From NCBI GenBank assembly GCA_902803625.1, contig CADCQV010000215.1, forward strand, positions 1 to 5,901: a stretch of 5,901 bases of DNA, given 5' to 3'. Made by a program: the position numbers and the translations under genes. Below the pieces are notes generated by a model. The model was not told where the DNA came from and did not search any database. It saw only the letters and a list, made by a program, of their open reading frames with translations. Below are positions 1 to 5,808 of this stretch, one piece after another; position 1 is the stretch's first letter; the number at the start of each line of letters is the position of its first letter. The DNA comes from an uncultured Lachnospiraceae bacterium. Lineage in GTDB: Bacteria; Bacillota; Clostridia; Lachnospirales; Lachnospiraceae.

Positions 1-708
1 AAGCGTAAAAGCGGTACTGACGGTTCTGTGCGCAGGATTTACAGATAATACCGAAAATACCGTATCTCCATAGATCCCTGTATCATCAGTAACCCTGTCC
101 CCGATATGCACACCTATATCCGGAACCGCACCTGCATCTATCGGCACTTCCTGCTGAAGCCCCATATTCTCGAGAAGCCAGGGCAACTCAGGATCCCCGT
201 CTGTCCATAGTCCGAAGCGTATCCGACGCTGTTTTCCGAACATCACCGCGTCAACAATGGCCCTTCTATGAGGAATATCCAGCTTGCTTATGTGATTCCT
301 GTATTTTGCCAGCGGTCCCACCACCTTCTCGATATAACGGTGGTTTTTCATACAGATATAACTCACATGCATTATACCATCATTAAGTAAGGATGTGAGG
401 AAATCTTCATCATCCTTCTCCACGGGAACAAAGCACCTGCTGTCATCATCTTCCTTAAAGGAGAGGAGTCTCTTGAATTTCGGGATCTTCCTCAGAGTAT
501 CGTAAAAGTCCCCGGGGGATGAAGTCTCCAGAAAAAGGTAACCGGGAAACATCTTCTTAAAAGTGATCCGGTTCTTTCCATGGCTCCGCCTCACCTCCTC
601 ATAAAGAGGGATAAATATGTTGCTGTACGTCCCTTTGTCCTGGAGCTCTGAAATATAGCTTTTTACGGTCTCCTCGTCACCGCTCCGGACCTGTATTACA
701 TACCACAC
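1..708 (-). CDS. loaP: LoaP/NusG-family transcription antiterminator, C-terminus cut by window edge
   Basis: Translating the minus strand from 708 gives 236 uninterrupted codons to base 1. The protein opens GTG-TGG (MWYVIQVRSGDEE), the typical start of a NusG N-terminal (NGN) domain, which fills about residues 1-110 and includes FPGYLFLE at 54-61. A KOW-like stretch follows (GPLAKYRNHISKLDIPHRRA, 131-150, then FGKQRRIRFGLW, 157-168). A second KOW-like segment starts near 203 (GDRVTDDTGIYGD) and is cut by the edge. Specialised NusG paralogues of the LoaP type bind elongating RNA polymerase and suppress termination across long biosynthetic operons. The GTG is chosen because an in-frame TAA lies immediately before it (709-711); a weak AAGGGTGG ribosome site sits just upstream. 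With at least 236 residues it is longer than the roughly 170 usual for LoaP, apparently through the extra C-terminal segment. UpxY-like and housekeeping NusG are the alternatives; the HRRA and FGLW region favours LoaP. It most likely heads an operon extending left. Confidence 0.85.
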   Translation of the reverse strand, partial: MWYVIQVRSGDEETVKSYISELQDKGTYSNIFIPLYEEVRRSHGKNRITFKKMFPGYLFLETSSPGDFYDTLRKIPKFKRLLSFKEDDDSRCFVPVEKDDEDFLTSLLNDGIMHVSYICMKNHRYIEKVVGPLAKYRNHISKLDIPHRRAIVDAVMFGKQRRIRFGLWTDGDPELPWLLENMGLQQEVPIDAGAVPDIGVHIGDRVTDDTGIYGDTVFSVLSVNPAHRTVSTAFTL

Positions 709-864
709 TTATAAACCACCCTTATCTGCAGAGATGTATTTATTATCCTGGCAAGTGAAAAGGCTGCTGTAGTCAGCAAGATAAAAAGAATACCCGCCGC
801 CTGCTGCAGCCTTAAGTGCCTCTTGTTCCCCACACCGCTTGTAATCCCTTAGTATTTAAGCTAT
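709..864 (-). promoter_or_regulatory. Structured 5' leader of loaP with long hairpin
   Basis: Between the predicted start site and loaP the RNA can fold with AAGGCTGC (813-806) pairing perfectly with GCAGCCTT (767-760). An outer GGCA/TGCC pairing (817-820 with 750-753) lies across an internal loop. The hairpin loop is 38 nt. The descending arm is followed by TTTTC, too weak for a clear intrinsic terminator. LoaP proteins are known to recognise RNA hairpins in the 5' leaders of their target operons, so autoregulation or operon loading at this hairpin is a reasonable inference, not shown. I recognise no known riboswitch class. The leader also holds a 49-codon open frame without a normal start, ending TAA directly against the loaP GTG. 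Confidence 0.4.
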
Positions 865-870
865 TTAGTT

Positions 871-899
871 AGTATACGACTTTCAAGGTGAAATGTAAA
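871..899 (-). promoter_or_regulatory. Predicted sigma-A promoter of the loaP operon
   Basis: On the minus strand TTTACA (894-899) and TATACT (871-876) are separated by exactly 17 bp. Each box differs from the TTGACA/TATAAT consensus at one base. Transcription would start near 864, leaving a leader of about 155 nt before the loaP GTG at 708. This is the best promoter match I found in the window. Confidence 0.65.
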
Positions 900-1008
900 A
901 CGAAGCTGCGAAGAGACGGTGTAGTAATGTCCCTTCCTGAGTCGCCGGAGGCACAGATTCGGAGTAAGAACCGGATATACACGAAAAACGACCGAATCCG
1001 CAAAAACA

Positions 1009-1038
1009 CTGACAGGCCGGGAAGACCTCACGTATATA
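1009..1038 (+). promoter_or_regulatory. Predicted promoter of the small double-glycine protein gene
   Basis: CTGACA (1009-1014, five of six matches to the -35 consensus) and TATATA (1033-1038, four of six) lie 18 bp apart. Transcription would start near 1045, giving a leader of about 55 nt before the ATG at 1100. The position, just ahead of a strong ribosome site and a well-formed gene, supports it. The spacing is one base longer than ideal. Confidence 0.45.
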
Positions 1039-1099
1039 AAGACAAAGCACAAAAACAAAATCCTGAAAGCATGACGGAAAGCATAAGGAGGATAAGACA

Positions 1100-1381
1100 A
1101 TGGCAGATAGCAAAAACATGGAAATCAACGATGAGGAAATGCAGAATGCGGCAGGAGGGGAAAACAGTGAACGTGGCCGCTATGAATACGGAAGGGTGAC
1201 CGGATTCTTTGAAAATTACCATATGAACTGCTGGAGTGTTACCCTGGATGACGGAAAAGAGATTGTTGCCGCTTATTATGCAATCGGCAAAATGCTGGAT
1301 CCCGGAACAAGGGTTAAAGTAGAACTCGTAGGAATGGGCAAATGGGATATCGTAGGTTTCCCGGACGGACCTTCTATTTAG
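1100..1381 (+). CDS. Small protein with double-glycine-type leader and beta-rich C-terminal domain
   Basis: This 93-residue protein starts at ATG 1100, preceded by a textbook AAGGAGG (1085-1091) with an 8-nt spacer, and ends TAG at 1379-1381 ahead of an intrinsic terminator. Residues 7-20 (MEINDEEMQNAAGG) fit the double-glycine leader pattern of peptides processed and exported by C39-peptidase ABC transporters: an acidic, amphipathic stretch ending in GG. The remaining 73 residues (from ENSERG) contain GRVTGFF, WSVTLDDGKEIVAAYY, PGTRVKVELVG and WDIVGF. These alternating hydrophobic strands and turn glycines suggest a small beta-barrel such as an OB or SH3-like fold. There is one cysteine (in MNCW) and no membrane segment. 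No transporter or maturation enzyme lies in the window, so export is inference. It could instead be a cytosolic nucleic-acid-binding protein whose N-terminus mimics a leader. I do not recognise the exact family. Confidence 0.8.
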   Translation: MADSKNMEINDEEMQNAAGGENSERGRYEYGRVTGFFENYHMNCWSVTLDDGKEIVAAYYAIGKMLDPGTRVKVELVGMGKWDIVGFPDGPSI

Positions 1382-1405
1382 ACAGATTAGAAGAATAATA
1401 ACAGT

Positions 1406-1441
1406 AATCCCCGGAACCATAATTGGAAACCGGGGGTTTTT
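1406..1441 (+). terminator. Intrinsic terminator of the small double-glycine gene
   Basis: AATCCCCGG (1406-1414) pairs with CCGGGGGTT (1430-1438) as a 9-bp stem with one G-U pair. An inner CCA/TGG pairing (1417-1419 with 1424-1426) adds to it. The plus-strand product ends in TTTTT (1437-1441), 25 bp after the stop codon. On the minus strand no T-run follows the stem, so it should act mainly on the plus-strand gene. Confidence 0.85.
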
Positions 1442-1453
1442 ATATCCGGACTA

Positions 1454-1517
1454 ATAAGTTATGACACCGTTTCACCAATAGTACATTAATGCGGGTTTGA
1501 ACGGTGTCATTACTTAT
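1454..1517. repeat. Near-perfect 19-bp inverted repeat between convergent genes
   Basis: The arms at 1454-1472 (ATAAGTTATGACACCGTTT) and 1499-1517 match as inverted repeats at 17 of 19 positions, with an uninterrupted 11-bp core (1461-1471 against 1500-1510). The spacer is 26 bp. The right arm overlaps a perfect 8+2+8 palindrome (TACTTATG-GT-CATAAGTA, 1511-1528), and a degenerate third copy (ATAAGTATCACGTTA) follows at 1522-1536. It lies between the terminator of the plus-strand gene and the 3' end of the minus-strand sulfatase. Transcribed, it gives a stable hairpin without a U-tract. It could be a 3'-end processing or termination structure for the sulfatase transcript, a protein-binding site, or the remnant ends of a small mobile element; no transposase is present. 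Confidence 0.7.
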
Positions 1518-1565
1518 GGTCATAAGTATCACGTTATCAGAGGTTTGGTCACCTATTCTCATCTT

Positions 1566-3488
1566 TCAGGGTTCAACAATATTGAAACGCATCGGGTAAA
1601 ATGGCGTCATGTATTTTATAAGCCGTATCACTGTTTCCGTATTCCCCTCTACCGCCAGGGTCGCAATGACTTCTTTTTTACCGAAGGTCAGACCCATAAG
1701 CTGCCCTTTTGTCAGAGTGACGGTGCATTCCGCAATCTCTCTTGTCTCACCCTTAAAAATCAGCATGACGCCGGAACTCCGCTTCAGGAAAAAGCGTTCC
1801 CCGGAATCCGCCAGGATCAGGTTCATTGTCAGGTCATCGTTACAGGCGGCGATGGAATCCGTACTGATACGAATGAAATCAAGAAGCATCTTAGGGGTCA
1901 TCGCGGAGCGGGTTTCCATACCGCCTCGGGCGGCAACAGCTAGTGCAGCCTGATTCCCCTCCCGAAGCTCCTTCGCCCCGCTGAGATACACGTTGCGCCA
2001 GGGGCCGCTCTCTGCCTGGTATCCCAGCTGCTCCAGTGCGTCGGCACAAAGCGCTTTTGCCTCCTCGTTGCCGGGATCGGCAAAGACCAGCTCTTTGGTA
2101 AGCTGGGCTACCCACTGATATTCGCCTTTTTCGTAGTCCAGACGGGCTTTTTCCAGGGCAGTCTCCGCTCCACCCAGATACTCGACCCATTTTTTTGCCG
2201 TTTCCTCCGGCGTCAGAGGGTCAAGATTCACAGGGTTCGCGTCGTACCAGCCCATGTAATTCTGATATACCGCCTTGATGTTATGGGACAGGGTTCCGTA
2301 ATTCTGTCGTGTGTACCAGACCTTGTCCAGTTTTTCGGGAAGCCGGAGCAACCGCGATATTTCTGAAGGAACCAGTCCCAGATTGATATAGTGCAGCGTC
2401 TGATCATGAATGTATTGATAAACCGCAGCACAGTTTTCCATATATTCCTTTATTTCCCGGCTACCCCAATGGGGCCAGTTGTGAGACTGGAACACCACAT
2501 CGCTCTGATCACCGAATAACTGTTCCGCCTCAAGAATATAATCCGACCAGGCCGCAGGATCCCTTACCTTAGCTCCACGCAGGGTATAAAGGTTATGCAT
2601 GGTACAGGTACAGTTTTCCGCCAGCCACAGCCCTCTGTACTTCGGGAAGTAAGCATGCATCTCCACGGGAGCCTCGGTATCGGGGGTAAGCTGGAAACGG
2701 ATCTCCAGTCCGTCGATGACAAGCGTTTCATTTTTACAGATCTCATAGGTTGGCGCAATCAGACCTGTGTTTCCCACAGCCTGCCCCAGTCCGATCCCGA
2801 TCCCCATCCTGCCATAACGTCCCGTTGAAAGCAGTGTGCCGTATTGATACTGAGCCCGACGCCCCATGGCAAATCCGGCATATATGTTCTCGCTGACTGC
2901 ATATTTCAGGAAGCCTTCCGGCGCGAGAACCACCACCTTTCCGGAGGATAGCTGCTCATTAAGTGTCAGGGAAGCATCTGCCACCGCCTCTCTGTCGATC
3001 AGCCCCAAAACGCCGCCATAGTGATCGATATGAGAGTGACTGTAAAGTATACCCTTGATCGCAAGCTGTCCGAAATGCTTTTCCATCAGCGCTTTTGCTT
3101 CGGCCATATTTTCACGGCACATCAGCACGTCAAAAACGATCCAGCCGTTGTCTGTGCGGATAAACGTAGCATTAGCCATATCATAGCCGCGAACCTGATA
3201 AACCCCGTCGCAGACTTTAAAAAGGCCAGCATAGGTATTATACAAGGTGTTCCGCCACAAACTGGGATTCACCGAGTCCGGCGCTTTATCCTCTTTTCGC
3301 ATAAATGCATAGTCTGCTACATTCCAGACATCATTTCCCTCATCGTCACGTATAACGAGATCCTCCGCCGCTTCCATTAGGCCGCGAAGAGCACATTTCT
3401 TCTCGCTGTCATCCTCAAACGGCAATCTTTCATACCACAATACATTATTTCGAGCCGTAAATTCCGTGGCCGGATTTGGTTTGTTCAT
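1566..3488 (-). CDS. Alkyl sulfatase, metallo-beta-lactamase fold (SdsA/YjcS-like)
   Basis: The 640-residue product matches the length of alkyl sulfatases such as SdsA1 and YjcS. These hydrolyse alkyl sulfate esters such as dodecyl sulfate to alcohol plus inorganic sulfate with a two-zinc centre. The metal motif is HSHIDHYGG with H151, H153, D155 and H156. Further expected ligands are E272 (in TEAPVEMH), E291 (in LAENCT) and H336 (in FQSHNW), with the E-E and E-H spacings (19 and 45) that I recall for SdsA1. The lactamase-fold domain covers about 90-340. The helical dimerisation domain covers about 350-510 (YGTLSHNIKAVYQNYMGWYD at 397-416). An SCP2-like C-terminal domain covers about 520-640. 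There is no signal peptide or membrane segment, so a cytoplasmic enzyme is expected, unlike secreted SdsA1. ATG 3488 follows AAAGGA with 5 nt between. It lies 17 bp after the YjbR remnant and probably shares its transcript. Primary versus secondary alkyl sulfate preference cannot be read from the sequence. Confidence 0.95.
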   Translation of the reverse strand: MNKPNPATEFTARNNVLWYERLPFEDDSEKKCALRGLMEAAEDLVIRDDEGNDVWNVADYAFMRKEDKAPDSVNPSLWRNTLYNTYAGLFKVCDGVYQVRGYDMANATFIRTDNGWIVFDVLMCRENMAEAKALMEKHFGQLAIKGILYSHSHIDHYGGVLGLIDREAVADASLTLNEQLSSGKVVVLAPEGFLKYAVSENIYAGFAMGRRAQYQYGTLLSTGRYGRMGIGIGLGQAVGNTGLIAPTYEICKNETLVIDGLEIRFQLTPDTEAPVEMHAYFPKYRGLWLAENCTCTMHNLYTLRGAKVRDPAAWSDYILEAEQLFGDQSDVVFQSHNWPHWGSREIKEYMENCAAVYQYIHDQTLHYINLGLVPSEISRLLRLPEKLDKVWYTRQNYGTLSHNIKAVYQNYMGWYDANPVNLDPLTPEETAKKWVEYLGGAETALEKARLDYEKGEYQWVAQLTKELVFADPGNEEAKALCADALEQLGYQAESGPWRNVYLSGAKELREGNQAALAVAARGGMETRSAMTPKMLLDFIRISTDSIAACNDDLTMNLILADSGERFFLKRSSGVMLIFKGETREIAECTVTLTKGQLMGLTFGKKEVIATLAVEGNTETVIRLIKYMTPFYPMRFNIVEP

Positions 3489-3505
3489 TTTTTTCCTTTC
3501 TTCCG

Positions 3506-3670
3506 CTATTTTGGCAGCCCGTCATTTTTCCTGACGGATTCGGCCTGAAGATACTGTTCTTCATCGTGGTCATCTATAAGATCATACATCTTATCCCGCG
3601 GAACAGTCCCGTCCATCAGGACGGTTATCCAATGCTGTTTCTTCATAAGATAGGCAGGATAAAAACACAT
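3506..3670 (-). pseudogene. MmcQ/YjbR-family protein, C-terminal remnant
   Basis: A 54-codon frame reads MCFYPAYLMKKQHWITVLMD and continues DGTVPRDKMYDLIDD. This resembles the conserved C-terminal part of MmcQ/YjbR proteins (pattern PAYhMNKkHWitV..DGtVPdeel..LID), a small DNA-binding-like fold of about 110-120 residues. Only the last third of the family is present, and the expected final Ser-Tyr segment after LIDD is replaced by an unrelated acidic tail. There is no recognisable ribosome site before the ATG. The frame is continuous with the NRPS frame upstream: only its TGA stop and four codons separate the two. It therefore looks like a gene fragment left by the deletion that also trimmed the NRPS, rather than a functional gene. 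A very short expressed protein cannot be excluded. Confidence 0.6.
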
Positions 3671-3682
3671 TTTATCGGCTTT

Positions 3683-4204
3683 TCAGCATTTTGTCTGTTC
3701 CACCTTGGCCATGATGTCTGCTATTGTGATTTCTGAAGGGTTTTCAATCCCTGACATTACCTTCATAAACGCATCAAAGTCTACGGCAAAATTCTCAATG
3801 GTTTCCTTTTCATACAGATGATTCTGATAAACAAATATGACATTAAAGCCTTCTTCGGTATCAAGTACCATTCCCATAATATTTCCGGGGAAAAGCTGGG
3901 GCTCGGAAGAGCTTATTTCATCTCTTTCCATGCCTATTTCCTCAAATGCCTTATCACTGTCCATTATCTCATTTGTCTCATATGTAATGGAGGAACTGTT
4001 TAATATATCATCCGGTATGACAATCTCGTACCATTTGTAATTACAGTGCTGTATATTCCCTATGGACTGCGCTCTGACATCATTAAAAAGATCCGTCAGA
4101 TTTCTGTAAGTTTCAAGTCTGAGACCCAGAAGATACCCCTGCTTTTCCGTTTCAAAGAGTCTGAAGGTATACAGATTGCTGTTGATGACATTTGTATGCA
4201 CCAC
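3683..4204 (-). pseudogene. NRPS remnant, part 3: condensation-domain fragment
   Basis: This 173-codon piece continues the NRPS in a different frame. The first 26 residues (VHTNVINSNLYTFRLFETEK, then QGYLL) match the strand just before the HHxxxDG active-site motif of condensation domains. The next stretch (LETYRNLTDLFNDVRAQ, then HCNYKWYE, and later FVYQNHLYEKETIENF, about 30-150) matches the C-terminal half that follows the second lobe's bridging region. HHxxxDG and more than 100 residues expected between these two parts are absent, with the junction near 4125. The nominal GTG start at 4204 has no sign of a ribosome site. Adding one A to the A7 run (plus-strand T7 at 4210-4216) would join it to the upstream piece. 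It ends TGA at 3683 with no thioesterase, reductase or further A domain. Confidence 0.75.
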
Positions 4205-5517
4205 CAGACTTTTTTTATTTTCTTAAACTCATCCTCTGTTGTAAATTCGATCTCCACTACGGGGCACGTTTCAGGAGCATATCTCTGCCGGATCTGACAA
4301 TCGTTATCAAAATACATCACCGTAGAACATATCGGGGTATTCTTTTTGGGACCGAACAAAGTCATATCCAGCATATAGAGCTGTATGTCCGTAAGGAAGT
4401 GCGGATGTTTCCGTGCCTCCATCTCATATTCTTCGGGGGTCATGATGGCTGCTGCGCTGATCCGCTTCAAGTATAGCGCTACGATTCTCTCTGCGGTGAT
4501 GCCGGCGTATATATCATTGGAGCTAAGCATATCCCAGTCCAAAAAAGCAAGCAGTTCCATTGCACGCAGAGAATCTCCTCCAAGTTCAAAGAAGTCGTCT
4601 TTGATTCCGATATTCTCCACTCCGAGAACCTTTTCAAATCCCTGGCAAAGTTTTGCTTCCATGTCATTTCGCGGCTTCACATAAGGCACCCTGTAGTTGG
4701 AAATATCGGGCTTCGGTAAAGCCTGTTTATTGAGCTTATTATTTGGCAGGAGCGGAACCTCATCCAGCCTGATAAAATACGTTGGAATCATATAATACGG
4801 GAGTACTTTTCCGAATTCCTTTTTGACTTCGATTACGTCAAAATCGATATCTTCTGTATAATACAGGCAGAGGAACGCTTTCTCTGTTTCAACAAAGCCC
4901 TTCACCGTGCACCACCTCAGCCCCAGAATAGTCTTTGCCTGCCGTTCGATCTCCGCAGGCTCCACCCGGTTACCGTTGATCTTGATCATATCGTTCATTC
5001 TGCCGACTATGATGTAATTCCCGTCATTAAGCTTCCTTCCCAGGTCTCCCGTGTGGTACAGTCCACCCTTAAGTGCTTTTTCCGTCTCCTCAGGCAGATT
5101 ATTGTATTTTCTGAAATAGGGATTTTCAAAGCAGATCTCTCCCGCTTCTCCGTCCCTGACCTCATTTCCGTCTTCGTCCAGAAGATGGATCTCGATCCCC
5201 TCATAATTCGGTTTTCCGATGGGGGTCGCTTCCTCCTTTTTTTCGATCCTGTACTGGGCTACCACAAAGGCTGACTCACTCATTGTATAGTTGTTGATGA
5301 GATCAGCATTCTTAAAAGATATCCCGTTTGGCGGTTCACTTCCCGTAATGACGCGCTTAAGATACGGACCGAAGTCATCTCCAGCTGCCCTTATGACCGA
5401 CGGCGCCATATGGCAATCCGTGATCCTGTTATCCAGATAAAACTGCTTCAGCTTCTTTGGATTCTTAATGATTTCCCCTTGAGAACTCCGAGCATGGCAG
5501 AAATAACCCTGGTGCAC
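4096..5517 (-). pseudogene. NRPS remnant, part 2: adenylation C-terminal half, carrier protein, start of condensation domain
   Basis: The biologically meaningful frame runs from about 5482 to 4217; the ends given are those of the open frame. Adenylation motifs appear in order, numbering from the first Met: A5 NNYTMSESA (75-83), A6 GEICFENPYFRKY (126-138), A7 YHTGDLG (154-160), A8 GRMNDMIKINGNRVEPAEIE (172-191) and A10 PNNKLNKQALP (258-268) with the catalytic-type Lys261. The carrier domain has LGGDS (312-316) with phosphopantetheine Ser316, and a C-domain start follows (FLTDIQLYM, 374-382). A3, the TSGTTG-type nucleotide loop, and A4 are missing. The C domain also jumps from TVMYF (399-403) to DNDCQIRQRYAPE, dropping roughly 50 residues in frame. 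From residue 437 on the frame is out of register and reads nonsense to the stop. Carrier and A10 sequences look undamaged. The substrate cannot be predicted because the A4-A5 pocket is incomplete. Confidence 0.85.
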
Positions 5518-5729
5518 CTCGGCAGGCAGATCATGACGAAATCTTCCTTTCCTATGCCCTGCTTTTTCAGATATGCGTATATTCTCGATGCTTCGTCATC
5601 CACATCCCTCCTTCTGCACCCCTGCACCGCAACACTGTCATAAACGAATTTCCATTCCGGCATTTCCTTTACATGGCGCTCCCATTCATCGAGGATATAC
5701 GGAAAACCTTTTATTTTACCCAGATCCAT
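5448..5729 (-). pseudogene. NRPS remnant, part 1: adenylation-domain N-terminus
   Basis: The piece opens MDLGKIKGFPYILDEWERHV and continues KEMPEWKFVYDS, a standard A-domain entry. Next come the A1 region (RRRDVDDEASRIYAYLKK) and IGKEDFVMICLPRCTRVISA leading into the A2 start MLGVLKG. After LKG the frame turns to SLRIQRS and stops at 5448. The neighbouring frame continues GEIIKNPKKLKQFYLDNRIT, which belongs after A4. About 130-150 residues covering A2-A4 (my estimate from typical A domains) are therefore deleted at about 5474-5482, with loss of frame. I chose ATG 5729 over the GTG at 5762 because domain similarity begins there and the GTG coincides with the predicted transcription start; its ribosome site (GAGAAG) is poor. 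This was the beginning of the A-PCP-C synthetase continued by the two downstream pieces. Confidence 0.75.
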
Positions 5730-5768
5730 TTCTTCTCGTTTTATTACTCTCCATAAGACCACATCACT

Positions 5769-5806
5769 ATTTTACAATATATAATTTCAAGACTGCAATA
5801 TATTGC
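5769..5806 (-). promoter_or_regulatory. AT-rich promoter-like region with palindrome upstream of the NRPS remnant
   Basis: On the minus strand TTGCAG (5793-5798) and TAAAAT (5769-5774) lie 18 bp apart, a weak -35 and a fair -10. They overlap a perfect 12-bp palindrome GCAATATATTGC (5795-5806). CAATATAT occurs at 5775-5782 and again at 5796-5803, 21 bp apart, about two helical turns. This arrangement would suit a repressor or activator site over the promoter, but AT-rich sequence makes such matches common. Confidence 0.35.
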
Positions 5807-5808
5807 TT

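Noticed and set aside
760..813. Leader hairpin as an intrinsic terminator or attenuator before loaP
   Set aside because: The stem is good, but the following tract is only TTTTC and the loop is 38 nt, so I describe it as a structured leader rather than a terminator.
888..1199. Plus-strand 103-codon frame overlapping the small double-glycine gene
   Set aside because: Highly basic, low-complexity translation with no ribosome site. It overlaps the start of the well-supported gene at 1100 in another frame and contains its promoter.
1028..1420. Minus-strand 130-codon frame opposite the double-glycine gene
   Set aside because: Antisense shadow of the real gene; it crosses the plus-strand terminator and has no ribosome site or recognisable domain.
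1497..1953. Two plus-strand frames opposite the sulfatase C-terminus
   Set aside because: Both mirror the sulfatase coding strand, with no ribosome site and no family resemblance.
3476..3736. Hydrophobic plus-strand 86-codon frame that could suggest a membrane peptide
   Set aside because: It is the complement of the YjbR remnant and the sulfatase start, whose minus-strand reading makes family sense; no ribosome site.
5007..5204. Short minus-strand frame inside the NRPS adenylation region
   Set aside because: Out-of-register reading of sequence that encodes motifs A6 and A7 in the true frame.
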